From NCBI GenBank assembly GCA_011524995.1, contig WTJA01000116.1:1-49589 (forward strand): DNA of 49,589 nucleotides, read 5' to 3'. The DNA comes from Alphaproteobacteria bacterium (GTDB lineage Bacteria; Pseudomonadota; Alphaproteobacteria; Puniceispirillales; Puniceispirillaceae). Below are positions 28,505-38,141 of this stretch, piece after piece. A model generated the notes under the pieces. It saw only the letters and a list, made by a program, of their open reading frames with translations. It did no database searches and was not told where the DNA came from. Positions within the stretch are counted from its first letter, which is position 1. Each line of letters opens with the position of its first letter. The position numbers and the translations under genes were made by a program.

Positions 28505-28702
28505 ATGACCAAAACAGACTATGATAAGGATGAGAGGCCATCTCCTATCTTATTGCAGCTTTTGGTCTGTCCTGTCACACGGGGGCCGCTTCATTATGAT
28601 AAAGCCAAACAGCAATTGATTAATGTCCAAGCCAAACGCGCCTATCCCATTCAATCAGGCGTGCCTCTTTTATGTGATACTCACGCATTACCTATGGAAT
28701 GA
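28505..28702 (+). CDS. UPF0434/Trm112-like small protein
   Basis: A 65-residue cytoplasmic protein. LLVCPVTRGPL (19-29) and RAYPIQSGVPLL (45-56) are typical of the UPF0434/YcaR group, related to the Trm112 partner of methyltransferases. Only two Cys (22 and 57) are present, so a full zinc ribbon is unlikely. It sits 12 bases after the LON-domain gene and its stop overlaps the first codon of the DUF971 gene if that starts at 28699. Confidence 0.88.
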   Translation: MTKTDYDKDERPSPILLQLLVCPVTRGPLHYDKAKQQLINVQAKRAYPIQSGVPLLCDTHALPME

Positions 28703-29058
28703 GATTCTCTATGACTACTAGCGCGCCTATTGTGACAGCATTGACCTGCCACGCCGATCGTCAACATCTCGATATTTCTTTTGATGATGGCACCTCTATC
28801 ACGCTCAGTGCTGAGTTACTGCGCGTGGAATCGCCCTCAGCAGAGGTGCAAGGCCATGGCCCTGATCAAAAACAACTCATCCGCGGCAAAGAGCAGGTTA
28901 AGATTTCACAGATGATTCCTGTTGGTCATTATGCCGTGCGGATTGAATTTGATGATGGCCACAATACAGGGATTTATTCTTGGGCGCTGCTATATGATTA
29001 TGGGCAACGCCAAGAGGCGCTTTTGGACGCCTATCGCGCGGCGCTTGCTGCACATTAG
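28699..29058 (+). CDS. DUF971 domain protein
   Basis: A 119-residue (or 115 from the ATG at 28711) single-domain protein. The VEIS-like core here (LDISFDDGTSITLSAELLRVESP) and GHYAVRIEFDDGHNTGIYSWALLYDYG match DUF971, the N-terminal domain found in gamma-butyrobetaine hydroxylase and as a free protein near Fe-S or chaperone genes. Function unknown. ATG at 28699 overlaps the upstream stop (ATGA), which suggests coupling. It converges on the UbiH-family gene with a 9-base gap. Confidence 0.88.
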   Translation: MRFSMTTSAPIVTALTCHADRQHLDISFDDGTSITLSAELLRVESPSAEVQGHGPDQKQLIRGKEQVKISQMIPVGHYAVRIEFDDGHNTGIYSWALLYDYGQRQEALLDAYRAALAAH

Positions 29059-29067
29059 GGAAAACTT

Positions 29068-30288
29068 TTACGCTGATAATTTGCCGGCAAATAAGGGCGC
29101 CTTGGCGAGCTGGCCAGTCATTGCCGCTTTTGAGATATAGGATTTGAGCGGCGATTTATTGAGCAAAATCATCCCTGTGGCTGATAAGGATTGCAGCAAT
29201 GACGGGCTACGAGATAAAAGGCGATTGAGCCCTGATGTCGCAGCGGTCAGAGCAATGATTTCAGGTTGCCGCAACGCCTGATAGCGCTGGTTAATTGAAA
29301 GATGATACGGGCCTAGCCCACGTTGTTTTGCGCTGATGATCTCAGAGACTAAAATAGCCGCATCTGCCAGTGCTAGATTATATCCCATCCCTGCGAGCGG
29401 ATGAATGCTATGTGCGGCATCGCCGGCAAGTGTGATAACCCCGGTTGAATAGCGTGGGACAAATTGCGGTGTCAGGGGAAAGGACGCGCGCGCGGTTGTC
29501 AAAGACAGCGCGCCAAATTCTAAGCCAAACGCTTTGGTAAGGGCGGTGTTAAATTCATCATCTGACATATTCAGCAAATAGGCGGCATCTGCCCTTGTGG
29601 TTGACCAGACGAGCGAGGCTTCCTGCCCAGCTAGTGGCATCAACGCCAGAGGACCGGTATCTAAAAAGCGTTGGCAGGCCCGATTATCATGCGGCAACTG
29701 ACAAGCAATATTGGCAATAATGGCACTTTGTCCCGTGGGAAGGGCACGCGGGGTAATCCCCATCATAGCGCGGATAGAGCTTTTGGCCCCATCACAAGCA
29801 ATCACGCGCTGAGCTTTGTAGATTGTGCCGTCCTCATCACAGAGCTGGGCCTCTTCTCCTGCCATCTCACAGGCCGTGATAGCTGTGCGGTGATGGGTAA
29901 AGTCTGCCTCTCCGGTAAAAGAGGCGAGCGCGGTATCAAGTGCGCCATCAAGGGCTTCATTCATTACCACATAGGCGAGTGGTGTCTCAGCCTCTGACCA
30001 GTGTAGCAACCAATCAGATTGGCCCTTTTTCTCGCGTCCCATGGCCACAGAGATTTGCGAAATAGGGATAGGAGGCGTTGCTAGCTGTTCTATCACCCCC
30101 AAGACAGATAGCATCTGATAGCCGCCAGCATGGATGGTCGTGCTCCTCCCATCAGCGGGCCGTGATGATGGATCAGGCGCAAATAAATGCACATCATAGC
30201 CAGACTGCAGCAAGGTCAAAGCCATCATCTTTCCGGTCAGGCCGCCGCCAATAACAGCGATAGGAAGCGTGTGGGTGGCAGCTGTCAT
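29068..30288 (-). CDS. UbiH/UbiF-family FAD-dependent ubiquinone hydroxylase
   Basis: Predicted flavin monooxygenase adding a hydroxyl group to the benzoquinone ring during ubiquinone synthesis. The FAD dinucleotide motif IGGGLTG (14-20), the RVIACDGAKSSIR segment with the DG motif, and GDAAHSIHPLAGMGYNLALAD near residue 290 are the three class A monooxygenase signatures. Length 406 is typical. Which ring position it modifies cannot be read from sequence. It follows gmhB's divergent promoter region on the far side; gmhB is directly upstream on the same strand, 30 bases away. Confidence 0.9.
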   Translation of the reverse strand: MTAATHTLPIAVIGGGLTGKMMALTLLQSGYDVHLFAPDPSSRPADGRSTTIHAGGYQMLSVLGVIEQLATPPIPISQISVAMGREKKGQSDWLLHWSEAETPLAYVVMNEALDGALDTALASFTGEADFTHHRTAITACEMAGEEAQLCDEDGTIYKAQRVIACDGAKSSIRAMMGITPRALPTGQSAIIANIACQLPHDNRACQRFLDTGPLALMPLAGQEASLVWSTTRADAAYLLNMSDDEFNTALTKAFGLEFGALSLTTARASFPLTPQFVPRYSTGVITLAGDAAHSIHPLAGMGYNLALADAAILVSEIISAKQRGLGPYHLSINQRYQALRQPEIIALTAATSGLNRLLSRSPSLLQSLSATGMILLNKSPLKSYISKAAMTGQLAKAPLFAGKLSA

Positions 30289-30318
30289 AAGGGTCTCTTT
30301 CGCAAATCGAAAATCATA

Positions 30319-30840
30319 TTAAGATGGTGTTACGCCAAAATGCGCAGCAAGGATAGGGGCCAGAAACCGCATCATCGGGCTATGCGGCTCATAGAGATAG
30401 CTGTGACATCCGGCATATTGCCCCGCCAAAATATCAGAGGGCCTATCGCCTATCATGACGGACTGAGCGAGGGAAATATCCCATTTTGTCGCAAGCTGAT
30501 GAAGCATGGTCGGCGCAGGCTTGCGGCAATCACACAAGCGCGCGGCAGGGTCACTCGCTTTGGGATGATGCGGGCAATAAGCGATATCGGTGATATGAGA
30601 GCCTGCGGCAGCCGCCTTATCACATAGATGATGGTGAAACGCTGTCATATCATCATATGAGAAAATCTGACGCGCAATGCCGCCTTGATTTGTAACGATA
30701 AAAATCGGGATAGCAGCCTGATGACATAGCCGTAACGCAGCCTCAACTTCTGGCATCCAGGCAAAATCCTCGATTTTATGGCAATAGCCTTTATCAATGG
30801 TGAGGGTGTTATCCCTATCAAAAAAAATGGCTGGTCTCAT
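30319..30840 (-). CDS. gmhB: D-glycero-beta-D-manno-heptose-1,7-bisphosphate 7-phosphatase
   Basis: HAD-family phosphatase in ADP-heptose synthesis, acting after GmhA and the HldE kinase. The catalytic FFDRDNTLTID is at residues 6-16 of the 173-residue protein starting at 30840. The GmhB zinc site CPHHP plus CDCRKP is present, and IGDRPSDILAG gives the metal-binding Asp. The open frame extends upstream to 30999 by 53 residues with no conserved content and into the promoter of the next gene, so the ATG at 30840 is preferred although no good Shine-Dalgarno is visible. Confidence 0.9.
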   Translation of the reverse strand: MRPAIFFDRDNTLTIDKGYCHKIEDFAWMPEVEAALRLCHQAAIPIFIVTNQGGIARQIFSYDDMTAFHHHLCDKAAAAGSHITDIAYCPHHPKASDPAARLCDCRKPAPTMLHQLATKWDISLAQSVMIGDRPSDILAGQYAGCHSYLYEPHSPMMRFLAPILAAHFGVTPS

Positions 30841-30977
30841 AACAGAGGCGGCCCTTCCCGTCACATTATAACGCTGGCACAAATCAGAGCTGTTTTGATT
30901 ATATTGCGGTTGCGCTGCTTTTTCGATAGTTTCTTCACAGTATTCACATTCTTTTATGTCTGATGGTTCCCGCAGCA

Positions 30978-32171
30978 ATGTTAAATCCTGATTTTTCAAT
31001 CTTTGACGATAATATGTTTATGCAGCTGCGCGCCCATCTCACAGATGTGGCACCACCGGCTCATATGACAGAATTAAATCTGACCATTGGTGAGCCGCAA
31101 ATGCCAGCGCCAGCGCTGTTGGTCTCTGAGATTGCCAAATATCCTGATGGCTGGCGTAGCTATCCCAAAGCTGATGGTGATGCTGCTTTCCGTGAGGATG
31201 TGCGCCATTATATGGGCTATCGATATGGGCAGGCGATTGCTGAAGCGATCAATCCAGATACACAGATTGTGCCTGTTGTCGGCACCAGAGAGCCTTTGCA
31301 TCTTTTGGGGCAAATGGTGCGCGGGGCAAAAGAGAATAGCATCGCGCTTTTGCCGAACCCTTATTATCATGCCTGGCGGGCAGGCGCGCTTGGGGCAGGC
31401 GGTGATATCTATTTCATGCCAACCTCACAACAAACAGGGTTTTTGCCTGACTTAGAGGCGCTTGATGAAGATATGCTGCGCCGGACATCTGTGTTTTATA
31501 TCTGCTCGCCCTCAAACCCGCATGGCTCTTTTGCCAGTCTTGATTATTATAAAAAGCTGATAGATATGGCGCGGCAGTATAATTTCTTGCTGCTGTCTGA
31601 TGAATGTTATGCCGATATTTGGCGCGGGTCGCCGCCTGTCAGTGCTTTGCAAGCGGCCCAAGAGTTAGGGGCCGGTTTTGATCATCTAGTGGTCTTAAAT
31701 TCTCTGTCTAAACGCTCAAATGCAGCAGGATTGCGCGCCGGATTCCTTAGCGGTGATGCTGCAGCGATTGGCCTATATAAAAAGCTGGTCGCCAATGGGG
31801 CAGCGTTATTGCCGACCCCATTATTGCGCGCGGCAGGGGCATTATATCGTGATGCGCATCATGCTGAAGCCATCCGCCAGCATTATGAGGTGAGCTTTCA
31901 GATTGCGTCTGATATTCTTGGTATCACACCGCCAGCTGGTGGGTTTTTCCTATGGCTGCCTGTTGAGGATGATCTGGCCTTTGTTCAACAAGCCTATCGT
32001 GAACAGGCCTTGCGCCTGATGCCAGGGCAATTTATGGCCTTAACCACGTCTGAGGGGAATCCTGGAACGGGCTATGTCAGAGTGGCGCTGGTGCATGACC
32101 ATGAGACGGTCACGGAGGCATGCCAGCGATTGGCAAAGCTAGACGGGTACCGGAAAAGTGAGATGTCATGA
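30978..32171 (+). CDS. class I/II aminotransferase, probable succinyldiaminopimelate aminotransferase
   Basis: PLP-dependent fold-type I aminotransferase, probably DapC of the lysine/diaminopimelate pathway. [23 protein letters not shown] and SDECYAD line the PLP pocket, and the Lys in [16 protein letters not shown] forms the Schiff base. The ATG at 30978 (MLNPDF) is preferred because related enzymes start that way; 30963 is also possible, and neither has a clear ribosome-binding site. The ATGA overlap with ftsK indicates coupling. DapF lies in the same direction 4 kb on, in support of the DapC role, which is otherwise inference. Confidence 0.85.
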   Translation: MLNPDFSIFDDNMFMQLRAHLTDVAPPAHMTELNLTIGEPQMPAPALLVSEIAKYPDGWRSYPKADGDAAFREDVRHYMGYRYGQAIAEAINPDTQIVPVVGTREPLHLLGQMVRGAKENSIALLPNPYYHAWRAGALGAGGDIYFMPTSQQTGFLPDLEALDEDMLRRTSVFYICSPSNPHGSFASLDYYKKLIDMARQYNFLLLSDECYADIWRGSPPVSALQAAQELGAGFDHLVVLNSLSKRSNAAGLRAGFLSGDAAAIGLYKKLVANGAALLPTPLLRAAGALYRDAHHAEAIRQHYEVSFQIASDILGITPPAGGFFLWLPVEDDLAFVQQAYREQALRLMPGQFMALTTSEGNPGTGYVRVALVHDHETVTEACQRLAKLDGYRKSEMS

Positions 32172-34522
32172 GTGCTGATGATCATATCTCAGATGGCAAT
32201 GCGGTTGTCTCTGGCGCCGTTAAACGGTTTATTGCGCACCGCCTTCAGGAAGTGGTTGGCTTATTAGGCCTTGCCGCTGGTCTCACCTTATTGGTGATTT
32301 TAGCCACAGCAAGCCCAACAGATCCTAACTGGAATACCGCATCAGATGCGCCGATTATGAATTGGCTTGGCCCAGCAGGCGCGCATATCGCTGAGGCTTA
32401 TTTCGTGATGGTGGGACTGACGGCCTTTTTGATGCCCTTATCACTTGTGGCATGGGGGGTGCGCTTCCTCATTCATCATGGCTTGCCGCTTTGGCAATGG
32501 CGCATTCCGTTATTATTCGTCTCGCTCGGCTTTTTATCTGTGGTGCTGCATGAAATCGGGCAATGGCTAGATTATCCCGCGATTAGCGGCTTTTTTGGTC
32601 AATTTTTAATGGATAAAACCAGCCTATTATTTGGGTCTGTGACGCTGCCAGAGATGATCCCTGCATCGGTGCTTGTGGCGCTGATCTATGCTGTGATAGG
32701 CGTCCCCCTCTATAGCTGGGCATCAGCTTTCTCCGCCTATGAGGCGCGCCTCGTGAAGGGACTTCTGGGATTGCTATTCTGGCCGCTTAAAGCTGTGTGG
32801 GCAGGGGTCAAACGCCTCACAAAGCGCCAGCCAAAACCACTGCAAGACACCGAAGCAGGGGCAGAGCCAAAGACCAAGAGCAAAAAGAAAAAAGCGGCCA
32901 AAACAACCGTGCGCGCTGAGCCTGTCTTAGTGCCAAATGCGACCCCGCTCGCGCCAGAGGCACCCCCTGTTGAAAGTCGCAAGCCTGCTAAAAAAGAACA
33001 AGCCAGTTTTGATTTTGAATCACAATCAGGCTTTCAGCTGCCATCCTCGCAGTTATTGAAACAACCAACCAAAGCAGCGGCAGGTCCCGGTGATGCGGTG
33101 CTCTCGCAAAATGCCGAAGCCTTGCAAGAAGTGCTTGGTGATTTTGGGGTAAGTGGTGATATTCAAGATGTCGCTTATGGCCCGGTGGTCACACGCTATG
33201 GTTTGATCCCAGCCCCAGGCACAAAGTCACAACGCGTGATCGCGCTAGCTGATGATATTGCGCGGTCTATGTCTGCCTTATCTGTACGTGTGGCGGTGGT
33301 GCCAGGGCAAAATGTCATCGGGATTGAGTTGCCGAATGACAACCGTGAAACAGTGCTGATGCGTGATATTCTCGATCATCCCGAATGGCAGCAGAATACA
33401 GATGCGCTCCCGATTTGTTTGGGTAAGGATATTGCGGGGGCGCCAGTGGTGACTGATTTGGCAAAAATGCCCCATTTGCTCGTGGCTGGTACAACAGGCT
33501 CAGGCAAATCAGTCGGCATTAATGCCATGATTTTATCTTTGCTCTATCGCCATACGCCAGAGACTTGTCGCCTAATTATGATTGATCCCAAAATGTTGGA
33601 ACTATCTGTCTATGATGGGATCCCGCATCTTCTCTCGCCCGTGGTGACTGACCCGTCCAAAGCCGTGACATCGCTGAAATGGGCGGTGCGTGAGATGGAA
33701 AATCGCTACCATAATATGTCAAAATTAGGGGTGCGTAATATCACCGGTTATAATCAGCGTTTGGCAGAAGCGCGGGCCTCTGGTGAGGTGCTCACACGCC
33801 GTGTCCAAACTGGATTTGATGCTGAAACAGGCAAGCCTATTTTCGAAGAGCAAGCGCTTGATCTCGCGCCTTTGCCTTATATCGTGGTGATCATTGATGA
33901 GGTGGCTGACTTGATGTTGGTTGCCGGTAAAGATATCGAAGCAGCGGTGCAGCGTTTGGCGCAGATGGCACGTGCAGCGGGGATTCATGTCATTATGGCC
34001 ACACAGCGCCCGTCTGTTGATGTGATCACAGGCACGATTAAAGCCAATTTCCCTACACGGATATCTTTCCAAGTGACGTCTAAAATCGATAGCCGCACTA
34101 TCTTAGGCGAACAAGGCGCTGAGCAGCTTTTGGGTCGCGGGGATATGCTCTTCATGGAAGGGGGCGGGCGTATCAAACGTGTCCATGGCCCATTCATGGA
34201 AGATAGAGAAGTCGAAAAGGTCGCTGATTTTCTGCGGGCGCAGGGCGAGCCTGAATATGATGATCGCGTGACAGAAGACCAAGAGGAAAGTGATGCCGGG
34301 GCTGCAGCACAAGCGCAGCCGACGGGCGAATCACTCTATGACCAAGCGGTTGCTTTGGTCATAAGAGAGCAAAAAGCCTCAACCAGCTTTGTCCAGCGTC
34401 ATTTGAAAATCGGCTATAATCGGGCAGCGACCATCATTGAAGAGATGGAAGCTGCGGGGATCATCAGCAAAGCCAATCATGTTGGCAAAAGGGAGGTCTT
34501 ACTTGAAAAAGATGAAATGTAA
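32168..34522 (+). CDS. ftsK: DNA translocase FtsK
   Basis: Septum-located ATP-driven DNA pump that clears and aligns chromosome termini for dimer resolution. Four membrane spans (about 30-48, 75-99, 112-128, 165-185) are followed by a Lys/Pro/Ala-rich linker (about 215-310), shorter than in E. coli. The RecA-like motor has Walker A GTTGSGKS (441-448) and a Walker [10 protein letters not shown]. The C-terminal gamma winged helix (about 720-784) includes [15 protein letters not shown]. Length 784 is typical for alphaproteobacteria. Starts within the aminotransferase stop and overlaps the lolA start. Confidence 0.97.
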   Translation: MSADDHISDGNAVVSGAVKRFIAHRLQEVVGLLGLAAGLTLLVILATASPTDPNWNTASDAPIMNWLGPAGAHIAEAYFVMVGLTAFLMPLSLVAWGVRFLIHHGLPLWQWRIPLLFVSLGFLSVVLHEIGQWLDYPAISGFFGQFLMDKTSLLFGSVTLPEMIPASVLVALIYAVIGVPLYSWASAFSAYEARLVKGLLGLLFWPLKAVWAGVKRLTKRQPKPLQDTEAGAEPKTKSKKKKAAKTTVRAEPVLVPNATPLAPEAPPVESRKPAKKEQASFDFESQSGFQLPSSQLLKQPTKAAAGPGDAVLSQNAEALQEVLGDFGVSGDIQDVAYGPVVTRYGLIPAPGTKSQRVIALADDIARSMSALSVRVAVVPGQNVIGIELPNDNRETVLMRDILDHPEWQQNTDALPICLGKDIAGAPVVTDLAKMPHLLVAGTTGSGKSVGINAMILSLLYRHTPETCRLIMIDPKMLELSVYDGIPHLLSPVVTDPSKAVTSLKWAVREMENRYHNMSKLGVRNITGYNQRLAEARASGEVLTRRVQTGFDAETGKPIFEEQALDLAPLPYIVVIIDEVADLMLVAGKDIEAAVQRLAQMARAAGIHVIMATQRPSVDVITGTIKANFPTRISFQVTSKIDSRTILGEQGAEQLLGRGDMLFMEGGGRIKRVHGPFMEDREVEKVADFLRAQGEPEYDDRVTEDQEESDAGAAAQAQPTGESLYDQAVALVIREQKASTSFVQRHLKIGYNRAATIIEEMEAAGIISKANHVGKREVLLEKDEM

Positions 34523-35114
34523 ACTCCTCGCTTTTTGTGGCTTATGGCTGAGCTATGTTAGCATTCATCCTGCTACGGCTGATGTTATCTCACAGGCGGA
34601 AAGATGGTTTGAAGCTATCACCACCATGCGGGCTGAATTTACTCAAGTGGCATCTGATGGCAGCGCTGCCACAGGCACATTATATTTGCGTCGTCCCTCA
34701 CAAATGCGATTGCAATATGATGGTGATGCCCAGCTGGCATTAATCGTCTCCCAAGGCTGGCTTCATGTTGATGAGCCGGTGGAAAAGCGCGTCAATAGCT
34801 ATCCGATTGGCTCCACCCCCTTTGCCCCGATGCTGCGCGAAGATATTCAATTACGCTCGCCTGATTTTGAAACCAAAACAGAGACCAAAAGCGGGGTCAT
34901 ATCTATCACCTTGTCACAAGAAACAGGTGAAGCAGCTGGCAGTTTAACCTTGGAATTTAGTGAAAGCCCTTTTGCGTTGCGTCGCTGGATTATCCTTGAT
35001 GCGGTCGGGGTTGAAACCAAAGTGACCTTGCAAAATCTTGAATTTGGGGACAAATTTAATAATTTCCTATTTGCGATTCCGCCTTATTCCTCACCATCAA
35101 GTGACCAAAATTAG
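34503..35114 (+). CDS. lolA: outer-membrane lipoprotein carrier protein LolA, TTG start
   Basis: Periplasmic chaperone that carries lipoproteins from LolCDE to the outer membrane. The TTG at 34503 lies six bases after a perfect GGGAGG (34491-34496), whereas the ATG at 34512 is 15 bases from it; I therefore choose TTG, giving 203 residues. It overlaps the last 20 bases of ftsK. A Sec signal ([15 protein letters not shown] then ATA) precedes the mature part. [24 protein letters not shown] and the C-terminal hydrophobic groove strands identify LolA. The partner DUF3576 lipoprotein and TPR lipoprotein in the window are possible cargo. Confidence 0.93.
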   Translation: MKKMKCKLLAFCGLWLSYVSIHPATADVISQAERWFEAITTMRAEFTQVASDGSAATGTLYLRRPSQMRLQYDGDAQLALIVSQGWLHVDEPVEKRVNSYPIGSTPFAPMLREDIQLRSPDFETKTETKSGVISITLSQETGEAAGSLTLEFSESPFALRRWIILDAVGVETKVTLQNLEFGDKFNNFLFAIPPYSSPSSDQN

Positions 35115-35149
35115 AACCCGCTAACTAGCTTTTACCTAAGAGTCCTATC

Positions 35150-35926
35150 ATGAAGATTACCAGCTGGAATATTAATTCCGTGCGCTTGCGCCTCCCTCTA
35201 TTAGAGCAGGTTTTTGCCACTGTGGCGCCTGATGTGATTTGTCTGCAAGAGACTAAATGTGTGGATGATCAGTTCCCCACAGAGGCCATTGCTGACATGG
35301 GCTATCCCTATCAGGCGTATCGCGGTGAAAAGTCATATAATGGCGTTGCCATTCTATCGCGCCTGCCCTTGCGAGATGCAAGCCATGAGTTATGGGCAGG
35401 CAAAGAGGATTGCCGTCATATTTCAGCCATCGTGAATGATATTCGGATTCATAATTTTTATATCCCTGCGGGCGGTGATGTGCCTGAACGGGATGAAAAT
35501 CCGAAATTTGGTCATAAGCTTGATTTTGTCAAAGAGGTGACCGCCTATTTTGCGGCACAAGATCAGGGGTCAGCGGTGATGGTTGGTGATTTGAATATTG
35601 CGCCTTTGGCAGAAGATGTGTGGTCAACAAAACAGCTTCGCAATGTTGTGAGCCATACAGATTTAGAAAGGGAGCGGTTACTGTCTTTGATCGCCAAAGG
35701 CGGGTGGCATGATGCGATTCGTGGCCATTTCGGTCCTGAAGAGATCCTCTATAGCTGGTGGTCTTATCGCGCACGTGATTATCGCGCTAGCAACCGCGGA
35801 CGCCGGTTAGATCATATTTTTGTGACCAACGATCTGGCTGATAAAGTCACATCTGCTGAGATTTTTGCAGAGGCGCGCGGATGGGAAAAACCATCTGATC
35901 ACGTGCCGATTTCCATCACGCTGTAA
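35150..35926 (+). CDS. xthA: exodeoxyribonuclease III
   Basis: Apurinic/apyrimidinic endonuclease and 3'-5' exonuclease for base excision repair. MKITSWNINSVRLRLP at the start, LQETKC with the metal-binding Glu, VGDLNIAP, and the C-terminal RLDHIFVTNDLADK and SDHVPISITL are the Xth signatures. Length 258 is typical. It would act after the uracil-DNA glycosylase found 25 kb to the left. It is 35 bases downstream of lolA in the same direction. Confidence 0.96.
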   Translation: MKITSWNINSVRLRLPLLEQVFATVAPDVICLQETKCVDDQFPTEAIADMGYPYQAYRGEKSYNGVAILSRLPLRDASHELWAGKEDCRHISAIVNDIRIHNFYIPAGGDVPERDENPKFGHKLDFVKEVTAYFAAQDQGSAVMVGDLNIAPLAEDVWSTKQLRNVVSHTDLERERLLSLIAKGGWHDAIRGHFGPEEILYSWWSYRARDYRASNRGRRLDHIFVTNDLADKVTSAEIFAEARGWEKPSDHVPISITL

Positions 35927-35975
35927 AATTTGCTAAGCTATCTCTCGATAAGACGATAGAAGGTCTCCCTCTCTC

Positions 35976-36830
35976 ATGACAGAGTTTTTGAAAATGCATG
36001 GCCTTGGCAATGATTTCATTGTTCTTGACGCCAGAGACAACGCCCTTGATTTAACACCAGAAGCCGCCCAGCTTCTGGCTGATCGGCGTTTTGGCATCGG
36101 TTGTGATCAGATTATGATTCTGCGCCCAGCGCGTGGCGAGGGCGATATCTTTTTGGATATGCGGAACCAAGATGGCTCAGTCACTGGCGCCTGTGGGAAT
36201 GGCACGAGATGTGTCGCAGAGCTCATCATGTCTGAGACAGGGCAAGAGGCTGTTGTGATTGAAACACAAGCCGGGTTGTTGCACGCCAGACGTCATGATG
36301 GGTTGATCGAAGTGGATATGGGGCCGGCCCAGATGGCCTGGTCGCAAATCCCGCTGGCATCCCCGTCTGATACCTTACATGTGTCCCTCGCGCCAGATGA
36401 AACAGAGACAGCGGTCTGTGTCTCAATGGGAAATCCGCATGCGGTGTTATTTGTCGATGATGTGATGCAGGTTGATGTCGCACAGCGTGGCGCTCGCCTT
36501 GAGCATCATCCTATCTTCCCAGAGGCAGCGAATATCTCATTTGCCACAATCATTGGGGAAGATAAGATAAGGATGCGCGTCTTTGAAAGAGGGGTGGGCA
36601 TCACCTCTGCCTGTGGGTCTGGGGCTTGTGCTGTTGCTGTGGCCGCCCATCGTCGCGGGCTGACAGGACGCAATGTTGAGGTCGTTCTTGATGGCGGTAG
36701 CTTATTCATTAGCTGGATAGATGATGGGACCGAGGAAGGTCGTGTTTTGATGCGTGGCCCTGCTGAAACAGCATTTCGCGGCGCCCTTGATGGCGCGCTC
36801 AAAGATATGTTAATGCGCGATGCATCGTAA
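35976..36830 (+). CDS. dapF: diaminopimelate epimerase
   Basis: Converts LL- to meso-diaminopimelate for lysine and peptidoglycan. The two catalytic cysteines are C73 (GACGNGTRC) and C213 (SACGSGACA). MHGLGNDFIVLD (7-18) and CVSMGNPHAVLFV are further family motifs. Length 284 is typical. It precedes mtaB by 30 bases, an arrangement common in alphaproteobacteria. Confidence 0.97.
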   Translation: MTEFLKMHGLGNDFIVLDARDNALDLTPEAAQLLADRRFGIGCDQIMILRPARGEGDIFLDMRNQDGSVTGACGNGTRCVAELIMSETGQEAVVIETQAGLLHARRHDGLIEVDMGPAQMAWSQIPLASPSDTLHVSLAPDETETAVCVSMGNPHAVLFVDDVMQVDVAQRGARLEHHPIFPEAANISFATIIGEDKIRMRVFERGVGITSACGSGACAVAVAAHRRGLTGRNVEVVLDGGSLFISWIDDGTEEGRVLMRGPAETAFRGALDGALKDMLMRDAS

Positions 36831-36860
36831 TAGTAGCGCCGGCAGTGATAAGGGATAGGT

Positions 36861-38141
36861 ATGAGCGCCAATCGACCACATATTGAGACATTTGGCTGTC
36901 GGTTGAATATCTGGGAATCAGAGGTTATGCGCAAACAGGCAGAGGCTGCTGGTTTGCAAAATGCAATAATCATCAATACCTGCGCAGTGACATCTGAGGC
37001 TGAAAAACAAGCGCGCCAATCCCTACGGAAATTACATCGTGATAATCCCGATGCCCAAATTATTGTCACAGGATGCGCGGCCCAGATTAATCCTGAGGCG
37101 TGGCAAGACATGCCAGAAGTCAGCCATGTCATGGGCAATCATGACAAGCTACAGGCGGAAAGCTGGCAAGCGCTGCAATCGGGTCAAGAGGCAGGATTGC
37201 TTGTCACTGATGTGATGACCATCACTGAAACAGCAAGTCATTTTATTGATAGCTTTGATGATCATACACGCGCCTTTTTGCAGGTGCAGCAAGGTTGTGA
37301 TCATCGCTGTACCTTCTGTATCATTCCGTTTGGCAGAGGCCCGTCACGTTCGGTTGGCATGGGCGCTGTGGTTGAACAGATTGAACGATTGGTGGCAGCA
37401 GGGACCAAAGAAGTGGTGCTAACAGGCGTTGATATTACGAGCTGGGGGCATGATTTACCGGGGCAGCCGCGCCTCGGTGCGTTGGTCAAAAAAATCCTTG
37501 CCCTTGTGCCAGATTTGCCGCGCCTGCGCTTGTCATCGATTGACCCTGCCGAGCCTGATCATCATCTGATGGAAGCGCTAGCGACAGAGCCTCGTTTGAT
37601 GCCGCATTTGCATTTATCAATGCAGCATGGTGATGATTTGATCCTGAAACGGATGAAACGTCGTCACCTCGCGCGTGATTTGCGCCGCTTTTGTGAAGAA
37701 GCCCGTCGTCGTCGCCCAGATGTGACCTTTGGGGCTGATATTATTGCAGGGTTTCCAACAGAAACCGAAGAGGCGCATCAGAACACGCTTTCTTTATTAG
37801 CAGAGTGTAATATCCCCCTCTTACATGTTTTTGGGTATAGCCCGCGCGAAGGCACGCCGGCTGCGCAAATGCCGCAACATGATGGCGCAACCATCAAGGT
37901 GCGCGCTAAAGAGGTGCGTGATTTAGGGGCTAAATTGCTGGCAGATGAAATGCGCACACGCCTTGGCCAAACAGATTACATGCTCGTTGAAAAAGCCAAT
38001 CAGGGGCATTTACAAAATTTCATGAAAGCCACGCTGTCAGGCGACACCCTTTATCAGGCGGGGGAGATCATCCCTGTCAGGTTACAAGAGATAAGCGGCG
38101 ATCGGTTTCTAGTAGAAGAGGTCAAAGATGAGCTGGTTTAG
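36861..38141 (+). CDS. mtaB: tRNA (t6A37) methylthiotransferase MtaB
   Basis: Radical-SAM enzyme that adds a methylthio group to N6-threonylcarbamoyladenosine at position 37 of tRNAs reading ANN codons. The N-terminal UPF0004 domain has cluster cysteines C13, C41 and C72. The radical SAM cluster is C146, C150 and C153 (QGCDHRCTFC). A short TRAM domain closes the protein. The sequence favours MtaB over MiaB: length 426 and a compact N-terminus. It overlaps ftsY by 14 bases. Confidence 0.94.
   Translation: MSANRPHIETFGCRLNIWESEVMRKQAEAAGLQNAIIINTCAVTSEAEKQARQSLRKLHRDNPDAQIIVTGCAAQINPEAWQDMPEVSHVMGNHDKLQAESWQALQSGQEAGLLVTDVMTITETASHFIDSFDDHTRAFLQVQQGCDHRCTFCIIPFGRGPSRSVGMGAVVEQIERLVAAGTKEVVLTGVDITSWGHDLPGQPRLGALVKKILALVPDLPRLRLSSIDPAEPDHHLMEALATEPRLMPHLHLSMQHGDDLILKRMKRRHLARDLRRFCEEARRRRPDVTFGADIIAGFPTETEEAHQNTLSLLAECNIPLLHVFGYSPREGTPAAQMPQHDGATIKVRAKEVRDLGAKLLADEMRTRLGQTDYMLVEKANQGHLQNFMKATLSGDTLYQAGEIIPVRLQEISGDRFLVEEVKDELV

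Noticed and set aside
30841-30999. 53-residue N-terminal extension of gmhB
   Set aside because: Not conserved in the family and runs across the divergent promoter into the next gene.
36506-37138. 210-codon minus-strand ORF across dapF and mtaB
   Set aside because: Spans the junction of two strongly supported genes and shows no family motif.
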